From: Prunus persica
Taxonomy: Eukaryota > Streptophyta > Magnoliopsida > Rosales > Rosaceae
Assembly (NCBI RefSeq): GCF_000346465.2
Contig: NC_034014.1
Coordinates: forward strand, 4,922,461-4,986,460
Direction of reading: 5' to 3'
Length of the DNA stretch: 64,000 bases
The notes beneath the pieces were generated by a model. The model made no database searches, was not told the DNA's origin, and was given only the letters and a program-made list of their open reading frames with translations. Shown piece after piece: positions 23,242-35,900 of this stretch. Both the position numbers and the translations under genes were made by a program. How positions within the stretch are numbered: position 1 is the first letter of the stretch; each line of letters opens with the position of its first letter.

Positions 23242-26200
23242 GAGTAGGGGCCTAGGACCCCCCTCGTCCTGCCACTAGGTCTGGCCCCATTTAACCTAAC
23301 AAGTCACAAGGCAAGGCAAGGCAAACTGTGTGCATGGATAAATGGGGTGTGCACACTAGAAATCCACGTGGGGCAGTGCCAAAGCACAACATTGTAGCCT
23401 ACGTGGATGCGTTTAACAGGGCCAGTTGAACCAGTGCTGGGAAAATGTTAGAAATTTAAGGAACTCTAGAGCTTGAGAGACAATGATGTTCAACCTAATT
23501 GAGTTGTTTTTCTGGTGGTGATGTCTTTCGGCTTGCGTGAGACTTTTGCTTTTTTAAATATACACAATAAAATGTGTGTACCAAAAAGATACCGATTTGA
23601 CCAATCTTCTCCAAGCTAGTCACATCAAGTGGGTTTGAACATTTTAAACCCCAGATTTTGGATAAAATAATTAAAATTTCAAAACTTGTAATGTGGCTTA
23701 ATTGTTTGTATAAGCAAGGGGGATGACAGTTACAACAACCATGGTGGTAGTAATGGTGGCAACGAAAGTGATGGCGGTGGTGGGAGTGGTAAGTTGTTGT
23801 GACGTATCGCAGTGGTGTGGCCATGACAATGACAATCGTAAGGAGGTGGTAGTGGTGGAGCGGTGGCAGCGACAATGACGGTGTTGGTAATGTTGGGGGG
23901 TCGTGATGTTGACGATAATGGTATTTCATGATATTTGTAAGATCTCTCTTTTAATTGATGATCATTTCTTATGTTTGTTTTTCTACAATAGTATATGAGA
24001 TTTTAAGTCCCTCACCAACCCCAAATTCCACCTTCAAACTTACTCATCCAGATGCTCTAAGCTGAATTCGTTCAGACAAGTAATCCCATTGTAAGTCTAG
24101 CTGCTCCAAGAAGAGAGTACTTACAAATAATGTAATTTTCACCGTAGCCAAGAAATAATATACCGCTTGTTTGATATGATAGTTCAATTCTACTCGACGA
24201 CATGAAGAGGAACCAGAACAACACACTTTTGTTCCTACTACAAACAAAAAAACATGCTATAACATGTGATATTTGCAAGATTTCATTAGCCATTCAATAA
24301 TCAAATCAAGTAAAAATTTCCATCACCCAAAATTCAGCATTGGAAAGGACAAGCATGTCCACAGGCCACATGATGTCGATTTCCGTTTGAAAAATGCGCC
24401 AAGAAATGCCAAAGAGTGTCTATCTAACATATGAACACAATGGTCAGATCCTAACTTGGCAACCACGACCCTTCAAGGAATAATAAAAATGAGTTAACTT
24501 TGTTCCATATACTAAACGTGAAAAACGTCAATCAGTAAGTTTCAAAAACCTTAGTTAAAATTAGACGTGTAAAATGGGAAGCTAATTTCCTGACCAGACC
24601 AAACACATGGACGCAGATTTTTCATCTAAAAGGATAGGGCAATAGATAATAAATTTACAACTAACATGAAACACAAGAGTAACATTATTCATACTAAGTG
24701 GCCCCCGCAAACATAAACTTACATGAATAGAAGACGGGGAAGAAAGAAAAGAGGAAACTGGACATTGTATACGAAAAACACAAGAGTCAGAAAAAGGTCC
24801 AAGAATCTATCTTCTCATGTGCATGAAATTGGAAATAGCATAGAAAGGATGTAAAATACAGTTGTTTGATTGCCAACAGAAGAAACAACCCGTACTAATG
24901 CCAGATACTCGGCAGTTTTCCTTTGCACCTGAGAAATCTGTGGTGCAAATCAAAGATGAGTTGATATATCTCACATTTAATGAGGTGTCCTCATGTTCAT
25001 GAGGTGGAGTTCCACAATGCCAGTCTATAGAACTTGTCAAACATTATAAGTTTGGCTCACCAGAGGGTCACAGAGACAGTGGGTGAATACCACAAAACTA
25101 GCCTACGTATGTGCTGATCTAGAAGTAAGACCACATGTTATTGATCTCTCATGGAAAGCTAGGCTATTCTGGATTATAGCAGGATAATGCTCCTACAGAT
25201 CAGCATCTGTTTTCAAATAGTTTACTCTTGCGTTAGTGATTGAAAACCTGAAAAGGCAACTGAATTTCTTAATTTGAAAATTCAGCCTCTTTGTTGGGAG
25301 ACAAAGACATGACTTTGTCATAATTTCAGAGATAAGGCTTCAATTCAATCTCAGAGGAGATTTGTCTCCTGTTTATCTAATTTATACTGATCATCAGACA
25401 CTCTGGAAGGAAGAAAGCATGCCAATTCAAGCACGCAAATCAGAAATATCTCAAGCTCAAAGAGTCAAATGGTATTTAGAACATGGTTCAAGAGATAAGC
25501 TGAGTAACATGGCATATCAAACGAAGCAGTAAACCTACCTAAGTAAGAAAGTCTTGGCATCTCACATGCATACATATGTATGGGCATGGTAACAAAGAGC
25601 ACTAATGGATAATCTTTATTCCATTATTGAAACCTGTAATTGAAAGAAACTCTATTTCCAAAAACACTAAATAGATTAAACACGACTGAGAAAGGCTTCA
25701 CCTACCCACAGTGATTCCAAACATGTGTACCCAAAAAAAAAAGTTATTTACGAATCGGACATAAGACCAACATTCATTGCAGATATGTTCAAGCTCAATA
25801 TCAATGCTTTCTTTCTTGAAGTTATGGATTAAACTGGAGAAGAGGAACAATGCAAAAGCGAAGTTGGCGTTTCCTCATGCCCTGCAATGTCTTCAGTTAT
25901 GCTATCACCTGCTAAAGCCAATTTAAGTTTCCACATATGGATTCACTTCTAGTGATCTTTATTTTAGCTTTCTTCTTCAGATTGATAAATTTTTAACAAT
26001 CTTGCAACATGCTCAACTTAATTTCCACTTCAGTTGCCCTAACTCTACACAGGTAGCAGAGTGTCTGCAATCTCTCAGTTAAATATAGTGGCAAAATACT
26101 TTATAACTTTATGATAAATCTTATAGTGGATTCTGTTCCTATGAACCAAAATGCGTACCAAAAAGGAGAATTATAGTGGAGTGTATAATCTTTCCGGGGT

Positions 26201-27400
26201 TAGATTTCTACCCAAATTTAGCAGTCATTAACTTTTGACTCTTTCAATCAACTACCAGTTTAGATGGATTATCTGCAAGCCCAAGCCCTTCTGAGCACAG
26301 CATGATTCAGTGCAGTTAAATCATGCCAACATGTTTGGTGGAGAATGGTCCAAATGAGTGTGGAGATTGAGCAAAGTGATTGCAGCAGTGTGTTGACCAT
26401 ATCTCTCCAACATTATTTCAGCACACACACATCATAGATACTTCAAGAAATCAGAAATCATTGTCATTTTTACCAATAACAACTAAGACCTTGAGACAAA
26501 CACAGAGTAGAGAACAAATCGTTTCTGCTTTATATATCGTAGCATGCACAGTTTTCCAACACATCATAGTGAAACAAAACTTCATTATTAAAGCCTATAT
26601 GGAAAACCACCAAGACAAGTGAACAAAAGGTGTTAGAATTTGGAAATGGGTCGTAACATACATGAACTGAACTTGATCCAAAAGCATAAATTTGTTATGT
26701 TCTGGGTGTCTATCCATGTATATACAAATCAACAATTCGATGTTGACTTGCAATGAAAGATAACAAATCACACTTGTTTCTCCACAAATCTCCCTCTCAA
26801 GTGCGAATTTATCACATTTCTTCCCACACCTTTATTTGGACTTTCTTGGGTATTTCTGTGGTCTGGTACCTGCTCCCATACTCTATATTTCTTGGGGGTG
26901 TTTTTTTTTTCAATGATCTGATACCAACTCCCATACTTTGCTCAAAGGAGTTGTCCAACCCAAGATCACTCAACAGACTAGGTACATACTTCAAGGAACA
27001 TTGTCCTACCCGAAATCTTCAGCCACTTGAGTTTGATGGTTCATTAGAATTTGGAGAGATTGAGGAGTTCAACTAAAAGGGCCTTAGCATACATGTGGAA
27101 CTCAACTTGACTCAAAAGCGAAACCATTAGGTCTTGGGTTCATCCCTGCATACTAATCCATATTCCATGTTAACCTTCCTATGGGTACAACCAATTAAGA
27201 CTTTTCCCCAGCAGAAGACAAAACAAATGCAACAAAAACAATAGCCAAAAAAAAAAAAGAAAAAAAAAAGAGCTCAATAGAAATCACTCAAACGCAGATG
27301 CTGAACTTGTCTATAAATCTAACATTCTCATATTGATTTCAAAACTCAAGTACTCAAGTACAACACATTATATCCTTCAGAATACAGAATTAATAACTGC
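22560..27400. other. Long spacer, no gene recognised
   Basis: The first few hundred bases are presumably the 3' UTR and downstream flank of CYP707A. A GA microsatellite lies at 23208-23239 and a GGT/GGC-rich low-complexity tract near 23720-23920. Short frames on both strands have no recognisable domain. A donor-like CACAAG/GTATGC on the minus strand just after the stop of the next gene (near 27404) raises the possibility of a spliced 3' UTR reaching into this region. Confidence 0.45.
23208..23239. repeat. (GA)n microsatellite
   Basis: About 16 uninterrupted GA units. Confidence 0.9.
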
Positions 27401-27415
27401 ATACCTTGTGACCAA

Positions 27416-28624
27416 CTAATAGATAAAAGGAATGAACTTGTACCTAACTTTACTCGCATACTCCACATACCTCTCCCCAAAAGTCTCAACCATCAAAGCC
27501 TCCTCCAGTTTTGCCTTCTGATCATAGTACAACGAACAAACTGCTACGATGAATAGCAAGCTCAAAGGTGCTCGAAGCGCAATGAAATATGTGGCGAACA
27601 GAAGCATCGTAGATGAATATATTGGATGGCGTACCCACCGGTAAGGCCCAAACTGTACAACAGCAGTTGGCACCACCACCTTTTCTGAATACTTTGCAAG
27701 ATACAATGTTGAGTTATATTGCACTAGCAGAGTCACCAATATCAAAATCCAAATACCTACATTGCTCCACCCGCCAGGAATGCGGTGAAGCTCTGGCCCT
27801 TCAAATGCAGCCAGCCAGTGACCAGCCATGACCCCGGCACAGAACAAAAGGCGCAACCACTTTGGTGGGCTCACATCCCACTTGGGGTCATGCGGGCGAG
27901 CATAGTAATCTCCATATAACCGTTTCCTCACGCTAACATTGAAGAAAAAGAAGTAATGGTAGACAAAGAAGAACACATAAGGCCAACCTTCAAGGAAGCC
28001 ATTGAAATGGGCAGGTGGGACTAGTGTGAGCCAAGAAAACACTGAAGTGACAATGGCAAGTTGCTCAAAGATGCTGGCTTCACCTTGTAAATGCTTCCGA
28101 AAGCAGTATAACCCGTAAACCCCGATTGATAGAGCCAGAAACCAAGGCCAAAACATCCAAGTCCAGCTAAAGTACATCCAGAAAAAGGGGCTCAAGAGCA
28201 AATTGACAGTCCCTTTTGTGGCTGCAATTGCAATGGAAAAGATTCCAGACCACTTGATGACATCAAAAGGGGTTAATTTAAAAAGGGTAGCTTTGAATGA
28301 ATCAAAGGATATATTTTTGAGGAGTTTTAGCAATGGGGTTTGAGATTCTGAGCTTGAGGTCCTGGAGTATGAGCATTTGAGCGGAGGTAACAAATGGGTG
28401 CTTCTTCTTGTTCTTGTTGGTGATGATGAGAATGGGTTTTGTGAAAGACATAAATTTGATGGGTTCTTGAGGGGTTTAAGGCTATGGTGTAAGTGAGAGC
28501 TGTGGTTTATTGAATTGCCCTGTAGGTGTTTACGAAAAGGTCTGAGAGAGAAGTTGGGTCTATCAGTGAAAGCAGAACAGAATGGGATCGTTTTGGAATG
28601 TAGGAACATTGACTTGGCTTCCAT
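27416..28624 (-). CDS. Probable plastid membrane protein of the isoprenylcysteine/phospholipid methyltransferase-like family
   Basis: An intronless 402-aa protein. The first ~90 residues are rich in Ser, Thr, Pro, Arg and basic residues with few acids, like a chloroplast transit peptide. Hydrophobic segments follow near 127-147, 150-172, 186-203, 213-230, 258-272, 289-305 and 338-365. The C-terminus carries the family signature GPYRWVRHPIY (326-336), followed by an acidic pair in KLEEAL (372-377) and FGERYVEY (382-389). This pattern is shared by ICMT, PEMT and related S-adenosylmethionine-dependent membrane methyltransferases. The substrate cannot be told from sequence; the plastid location is inferred from the N-terminus. 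The ATG at 28624 is the first in frame and fits the transit peptide. It stands alone, with MITEs upstream. Confidence 0.8.
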   Translation of the reverse strand: MEAKSMFLHSKTIPFCSAFTDRPNFSLRPFRKHLQGNSINHSSHLHHSLKPLKNPSNLCLSQNPFSSSPTRTRRSTHLLPPLKCSYSRTSSSESQTPLLKLLKNISFDSFKATLFKLTPFDVIKWSGIFSIAIAATKGTVNLLLSPFFWMYFSWTWMFWPWFLALSIGVYGLYCFRKHLQGEASIFEQLAIVTSVFSWLTLVPPAHFNGFLEGWPYVFFFVYHYFFFFNVSVRKRLYGDYYARPHDPKWDVSPPKWLRLLFCAGVMAGHWLAAFEGPELHRIPGGWSNVGIWILILVTLLVQYNSTLYLAKYSEKVVVPTAVVQFGPYRWVRHPIYSSTMLLFATYFIALRAPLSLLFIVAVCSLYYDQKAKLEEALMVETFGERYVEYASKVRYKFIPFIY

Positions 28625-28936
28625 GGTTGGGTGTGAGAGGAAAGCAAAGATTTTCTAGTCTACAAGAATTGGCTAATTCAAGCCAACGTTGGTAGAGAGA
28701 CAGACATGGGAAAAATAGGGTTCTTCTGTCATTCTGTGTTTTCTGTCATGAAAACATATTTACTAGGATGGAGCCGAGGGTCTTATCTTACGAATTATTT
28801 TACGGGCTAATTGGGCCTACCCTGCTTTTGGAATGGCCCATATATCATTTCATAGAAGATGGGCCAAAGTTAAAATTTAAATTTTTGGGTTGGGAAATGG
28901 GTTATCTGGTTTATACAAAGTAAACATTCAAAGTAC

Positions 28937-29423
28937 TTAGGCTTCGTTTGATTCACAAAACGGTTTTGAGGGGAAATCACTTCCCATGTCATTTACTAAT
29001 GGATGAGAAATGGAATATTCCTTTTGCACGTTTGGTAATGTTGAGAAAGTAACTAGGAGATATCACTTTAATTTCTTTTCTATGTTTGTTTTGAGTAGAA
29101 ATGGAAAACAAAGTTTGTATAATTTTTCAATTATACCCATGCTAAATCAAATAAAAAAAGAATGCATTTAATGATATATTGTAATTCTAAATTGTTAATA
29201 TGGACAAAATGATCATGAAAAATGTGTATTTAATGTTGGTTCATTTTCCCAAACTTCCACATGAGGAGGGAAAACAAAATCCAAGTTGGGAGAAAGGCTT
29301 CACTTTCCCCCTATTTTTCCATGTGACAGGCAATGATTTCTCATGCCTGGACTTACCAAACATAAGAAAGCATTTAATTTCTCATCCCCAAGCCTCATTT
29401 CTCACAAACTAAACGGGGCCTTA
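28937..29423. mobile_element. PIF/Harbinger-like (Tourist-type) MITE
   Basis: The body is 28940-29420. It begins GGCTTCGTTTGATTCACAAA, and the reverse complement of its end reads GGCCCCGTTTAGTTTGTGAG. A TTA trinucleotide flanks both sides (28937-28939 and 29421-29423), as expected for PIF/Harbinger. The short open frame inside is not a gene. It lies about 300 bp upstream of the methyltransferase-like gene. Confidence 0.75.
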
Positions 29424-29424
29424 T

Positions 29425-30240
29425 AGCATTTTCACCCATTTGTCATGGCAAAAGGTAAGGGGAGACAAGTGTTGTTACTATTCACATGAATCGTGCATAC
29501 CTTAGCAATTTTATTTATTAACTTTCCACCCATTGCCATGATAACCCAATGGCAACCATTATGAACATGAGATATGAGTAGAGGGATTTGTATAGAGTTT
29601 TGGTATGAGAAGTGAAGAATATGGTTACGTATTTATATATATATATATATATAAAAATCTGAAATTTTGGGTTTTTTTTCTTAATTTTTTTGTTATATAA
29701 ATTGGTTGTTGACGTCCCAATGACATCAATATTAAGTCATCTTGCCTAGGCAGCAGTCCAAGCAAGCCTTGATCGCTGGAAACAGAATTGAGGGCCTAAG
29801 GGGGTCTCTTGCCCGGGCTAACTCCTCTTGCTGGAAATGCTCTTAGAGTAGTTCCATCATTGAGCCCATGCCAAGGTAGGAGGGGGCCCAAGCCCCAAAT
29901 TATAGTTCAATGGGCAGCAGCTGGGTCCCACGAAACCAGGCCAGCATAAAGACAAAACGAGCCCGTGCTCTAGCTTGAATTTGCTGACGTCAGCAACGAA
30001 AAAAAATTAAAAAAATCCTTAAAATTTTAGATTTAAAAAAAAAATACTTAGTCATATTCTTCACTTCCTATACCAAAACTTTATACAAATTCATCTCCTC
30101 ATATCTCATATGAATAGTGATTGCCATGACAATGAGTGGAAATATCACAAGCCTTTTGCAAGGGCTGCCACTATTCACATGAATAGTAATAGCCCTCGTC
30201 TTGTCCTTACTCTTTATTATGACAAATAAATGAAAGTGCT
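29425..30240. mobile_element. Large inverted-repeat element (long-arm MITE)
   Basis: The left arm (about 29425-29700, starting AGCATTTTCACCC) matches the reverse complement of the right arm (about 29990-30240, ending GAAAGTGCT) over roughly 250 bp with gaps. Shared words include ATTTGTCAT, TTACTATTCA, GAGATATGAG and AGTTTTGGTAT. No coding capacity and no clear target duplication. It directly abuts the previous MITE. Confidence 0.65.
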
Positions 30241-30786
30241 CTCAAATACTTTTGCAACATTCAAAAGGAATATTAGAAAACTAATTCTTTTATCTAAAAT
30301 TTCCAAGTGTTAGAGACACACGTGAATGATTGTGACTATTATATTGTATTAATTATAAAAATATACAGTTGACAGTATCACACGCATATAAACCCGACTA
30401 TTCCTAAAATTTATCAATTTACAAACTTGCATGCTTTGAACATGAAAAGAACAAGTTGAACTTGGTTTGTGAATCAATATTTTGAGTCAAGGACTTGTAT
30501 TTCCATCTCCCCTCACCTATCACACTTTAATAAGGCCTCTACAATTTTTAATTTGTTGGTTAAATAGAACATGGTATGTATCGTTTAGCATTTCATTTAA
30601 TAATAGTTGTCGTCATTTGGTTATACATATAGGATTTCATTTAATAATAATTGTCTTCATTTAGTTGAAATAAGCTTTATATTCGACTATTCGAACAAAA
30701 AAAAAAAAAAAGCTTTATATTCGACTAATACAGATCTGAGTCGTGCGTTTGTTATCATGTTGTAAATATATCTTTGTAAATATAAT

Positions 30787-30953
30787 TTTGTTTACGGGTG
30801 ATGCTAGGGAGACCAACTTTAGATACCAACTTGTGTACCAACTCTCTAATAGAGGTGGAGCCCCACCAATACAATGGGTCTCACACTCTATTAGAGAGTT
30901 GGTACACAAGTTGGTATCTAAAGTTAGTCTCCCTAACATTTTCCTTTGTTTAC
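30787..30953. mobile_element. Mutator-like palindromic MITE
   Basis: The body is 30796-30944 (149 bp), almost entirely a hairpin with arms of about 55 bp. The arms share AGATACCAACTTGTGTACCA and the end word TAGGGAGA. It is flanked by a perfect 9-bp duplication TTTGTTTAC (30787-30795 and 30945-30953), typical of Mutator-type insertion. It lies about 480 bp upstream of the FtsH start codon. Confidence 0.85.
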
Positions 30954-31147
30954 ATGACCAAAAGAAGTATCAAACCACATTCCGAAACACTGAAGTCGAA
31001 AGCTGTGGGCGTGTATGGCTTGTTGGCCAAGCCAATTATTGAAATAAATGATAAATCTACGTAACGCATTTGCTGACCTCGAGCCCCCTTCAACCAACCC
31101 ATTATACACACAACACAGACCACCAAATATCTGCAACCCAAAATCAC

Positions 31148-31152
<5 letters not shown>

Positions 31153-31192
<40 letters not shown>

Positions 31193-31205
31193 CTCTCTCT
31201 CTCTC
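31153..31205. repeat. (TA)n(CT)n compound microsatellite in the FtsH promoter/leader
   Basis: An AT run of about 36 bp passes into CT units about 215 bp upstream of the ATG. CT-rich leaders are common in plants. Confidence 0.9.
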
Positions 31206-31420
31206 GATCTCGAAGTGCCCTTTCTGAAGCGCACAGCTGAAAATAGCCCCAAAAGTTATTTATAAAAGAAAGAGGCAAACAAACAAACAAACAAAAATAA
31301 TATAATTTTCCCAAATGGGTTCTTTGAATCAGCTTAAAAAATAAGGTGGTTTTCCATTGGCTCTCACCAATTCTCAGGAACGAAATTTCAATCTCATTTT
31401 CTGCCTGAGACAGCAAAGTT

Positions 31421-32878
31421 ATGATTTTTTCTCGGATTGGTCGCTCCTTTTCTCGATCTTCTCGCTCCAGAGTAAGTTTCCCAATCTTGTTCTTCCCCTT
31501 TTCTAATTTAATTTGTATGCTAAATATCTGGTTTTTGGTGTTAGAATTCGATATATGGAAGTGGGCGATCGGCGGCTCTGAATGGAAATGAAGCGATTTT
31601 GGGTGTACCACGTCTTGGTTCGTATCTGGGTCGGGTAGATGGGGATTTAGGGTTTTTGAGGTCTTATTTTGCTTCATCAATAGCAGCCCACAAGGCCTGC
31701 GTTTCTGATTTCAGTTACATTCTTGGAAACCCTAAGCTTCGCAGACATTTTTCTAGTGAAGCCCCAAAGAAAAAGAGTAAGCAAGTTACAAAATTTTGTT
31801 GGTTAATCTTTTATGGTTTGGTTAGCAATTGGTATTTCAGCTAAATGAATCAAAATGTGGACAAAAGAGTGATTGCGCTAAGCATGTGCTTGTGTGGGTC
31901 TTGCTGTTGCAGATTATGAGAACTTCTATCCCAAGGAAAAGAAGGAAATTCCCAAAGGAGATGAGCAGAAATCAGAGTCCAAAGGTTAAATTTCCATCCT
32001 TTCAGCTGGAACAACGCTTATTCTCTATGCTATTTTCCATCGAATTACATATGGTTCTATCAGGAATTGCCATTAGTATTTGTTTTAATCGAATGTTTAT
32101 CATACAAGTGGACAAAAGTAGGATTTTGTTATTACCAATTTATTTTAGATTAGTGTTTTTAAGTCATCACAACTTATGAATGCTGGAATGTTGGATTAGT
32201 TCAAGTTGCCACTTTATGCCTACAAAACTCAGGTTGTCAAGAAAAAAAGTGATGTGGTTTTTAAGAGTTGGGAGTTTGCAGTGGCACCTCTGTGATATTT
32301 TAGTTGTTGATTTAAATAAGTATTTTCAAGGGACACATGGCTCTAGTGGTAGAGCACATACCTGACACTCATTGTCAGAGTTTGACTTGCTTTTCCCTCT
32401 GCCACGGAAGAGACATGTTTCGTTGTAAAGTGGATGTTTTATGTAGGGGATGCGTACATTTAGATAAATGACTACAGTCGTATATATCTTGACTTGATCA
32501 TATAAGACTCAAGTAGGTTTGATAGAAAGTAGTGTCAAATTAAGAATGCTAGTTTCTGTGTTAATATTTGATAATGAAAACTTTTGTGATTTAAGGCTGT
32601 CCAGTCTTCAGCAGATGGGGTGAAGGGGAGGAGGTGTTAGAGAGTATAAAATCTCTCGTGGGGGTTTGTATTAGGTCAGGGCTTTGAAATTTTGGATTGA
32701 GTATTTACTTACGATCGTTTATATTTATTTATGGCTAATTATATTTTGGTTTTTGTATTCTGTTAATTTGTATTATTATTATGGATTGCCTGCATATAGG
32801 CCTTTTTAGTAGGTTTTGGAGATTTTGTCATATTGAGTAAGAATATTGGTTCATCTTATTTTCTCCTTGTTCTATTTC

Positions 32879-32918
<40 letters not shown>

Positions 32919-35900
32919 TCCTAGATCATATGCTCCTTCATCACCCTGAATTTCAGGAATATGCTTTAAAGTCAATTCCTTGTTGAGTTTTGCATTTAAA
33001 ATCTTTAACATTTATACTAACTTGAATGTTCATTCATTTTCAGATGACTCAAAGGCAGATGATCAGGGGAGTTTTCAGGAAACTTTCTTGAGGCAGTTTC
33101 AAAATTTAATCACCCCTTTATTGGTCATTGGGCTATTTCTTTCCTCCTTCTCCTTTGGTTCTCCTGATCAGCAACAGGTAAATGCATCCATAAATATGTG
33201 ATATATATATATATATATATATATAGGATAGATTTATGCAATTAGAGTCGCCTATTTTATCATTTATTTTTTTCTTATGATATAAAGCCAAGTCAATTTT
33301 AGTTTATGCAAATAGAGTCGCATATTGTTTCATTTCGTTTTCCTTTTTTTATAATGATATAAAGCCAAGTCAATTATACTTACGACTCACAAGTTTAAAT
33401 TGTGCACATTACTAAGGAAAATTCTTTGGAGTCCAACTATTTTATTTTTTTTCTTTCTTTCCAGTTCTATTACATGAGGTGGCTGGGACCTCGTACAGAT
33501 GAGAGGAGAGAGTTGAAAAGTAGTTTGGCTCTTTAACATCTTCTATAAAATAATAATGTAAAAATAAAAGAAGTTTGTCTCATTTTGATTTAGATTAGAT
33601 TTGGCATGGGCAACGTCCTTGACTGAACTGAAGTTGGTCTTCAGCTAGATTCAGGCTACATGCTTTGTGACCCTAATTACTGAAAAATTATCCGTTTACT
33701 TTCATATCAGTAAATTCGTTGAATTGGATCTGTAATATGTCAGGTTAAAGATCTGAGTCCTGCTCTTAATCTTTTGTGGTGATATTTATAAAATAAATTA
33801 ATTTGCATGACCAGTGTAAATTATTATTTTCTATATCATTCTGTTTTACCTTGAAGGTAAGTTTTCTATTCCAGTGAAATAAAAAATTTCTTTACTCATA
33901 TGCTATGCAATTTTGTTCTCTCTGCAGATAAGTTTCCAAGAGTTCAAAAACAAACTTCTGGAACCAGGCTTAGTGGATCATATACTTGTTTCTAACAAAT
34001 CAGTTGCAAAAGTATATGTGCGTAGTTCACCACGCAGTCAAACAAGTGATGAAGTTGTCCAAGGACCCATTAATGGTAACCCTGCTCGTGCAAATGGGGG
34101 CCAGTACAAATACTATTTCAATATTGGAAGTGTTGAATCTTTTGAGGAGAAGTTGGAGGATGCACAGGAAGCATTGGGAATAGACCCTCATGATTATGTT
34201 CCTGTTACATATGTCTCTGAAATGGTTTGGTACCAAGAATTGATGAGATTTGCACCAACACTACTGCTTCTGGCATCCCTCTTGTTTATGGGGCGTAGAA
34301 TGCAGGGTGGACTAGGCATTGGCGGTTCTGGTGGACGAGGTGGCCGTGGTATCTTCAACATAGGAAAGGCTCAAGTTACAAAAGTAGATAAAAATGCAAA
34401 GAATAAGGTTGGCTTTCTGTTTCCCAAGTCCATACTGGTGCTTGTTTGTTTTTCGTGTGCATTCAAAATGTTTTCTTACGAATTTTCTTTCCAATGGTTA
34501 TAATACCTTTTCTTAAGTGCTCTGTTGCAAAGTTTCATCAGTAACTTACATATTTAATTGGTCCAGATCTACTTTAAAGATGTTGCTGGGTGCGATGAAG
34601 CAAAGCAGGAAATCATGGAATTTGTTCACTTCCTCAAGAACCCTAAGAAATATGAGGACTTGGGAGCCAAAATTCCCAAAGGCGCTCTATTAGTAGGCCC
34701 TCCAGGCACTGGAAAGACTCTTCTAGCGAAAGCAACTGCAGGGGAATCTGGTGTTCCGTTTCTATCTATATCTGGTTCAGACTTCATGGAGATGTTTGTT
34801 GGTGTCGGACCATCTAGAGTTAGAAACTTGTTTCAGGAAGCAAGGCAATGTGCTCCTAGTATTATATTTATTGATGAGATTGATGCAATTGGTCGAGCAA
34901 GGGGGCGTGGGGGCTTCTCAGGTTCCAATGACGAGCGTGAAAGTACTCTAAATCAGTTGCTGGTAGAAATGGATGGCTTTGGAACAACTGCTGGAGTAGT
35001 TGTGCTTGCTGGCACCAATAGGCCTGATATTTTGGACAAAGCCTTATTGAGGCCTGGTCGATTTGATCGCCAAATTTCTATTGATAAACCTGATATTAAA
35101 GGTCGCGACCAGATATTTCAGATATACCTGAAAAAAATCAAACTTGATCATGAACCATCATACTACTCTCAAAGACTTGCAGCCCTGACTCCAGGGTTTG
35201 CTGGAGCAGACATTGCAAATGTTTGCAACGAAGGTGCTCTAATTGCTGCAAGGAATGAGAGTGCACTGGTCACGATGCAGCATTTTGAGGCGGCTATAGA
35301 TAGGATTATTGGTGGTTTGGAGAAGAAGAACAAGGTAACTCATTTTTGGCTGGCTCCTTGTAAATTTCATGGTATATGATAACTTTGTTTCATTTCCTAG
35401 TATTTTTTACCATTCCCTCCCCTCTCCTCATCTTCTGGAAAAGAAAGACTGATGCTGCATAACACGGGGTTGGGACAACACTGTGTCCTCCCCCACTTAG
35501 GAGTCTGGTCATTTCTGTTACGGCTCTGATGATATGCACTATGTCTAGAGAGTTGTTCGGAGATAATCATTACATACCGTGGAAGAAAATACACTCCTGC
35601 TATCCATCTTCCTAAACTATAGTATTGGGGTTGGAATTGCTCATCTTATATGACTCTTTAGGTGCTCCTTATGCTGGGTTAGAGAGAATTTTTTCTTTTG
35701 ATCTGGACCTTGTAGAACCCATTTTGACCTTCCGCTAGGTAGGCAGCAATTGTTAATAAAGGTCCAGATCAAACTTTCAGGTAGCTAGAAGGAATTTATG
35801 CTTTAGCAGCGATTTATACTTGTATAAGAAAATGTTTCGACTTTGAACCTTCAGTGTGTTTCTCTGTCTTTGTTCTTTTTAGAATGGAATTTTTGACATC

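Noticed and set aside
23495..23929. 144-residue minus-strand frame rich in His and Tyr
   Set aside because: It translates a GGT/GTG-rich low-complexity tract; no conserved domain and no gene context.
29200..29412. 70-residue plus-strand frame
   Set aside because: Lies inside a MITE and ends in its terminal repeat.
31144..31680. 178-residue minus-strand frame at the start of FtsH
   Set aside because: It reads through the TA/CT microsatellite and antisense to FtsH exons 1-2.
32329..32410. tRNA-like stretch in FtsH intron 3 (GGCTCTAGTGGTAGAGCA)
   Set aside because: Box A is suggestive, but I could not fold a cloverleaf or find a proper box B; at best a decayed SINE.
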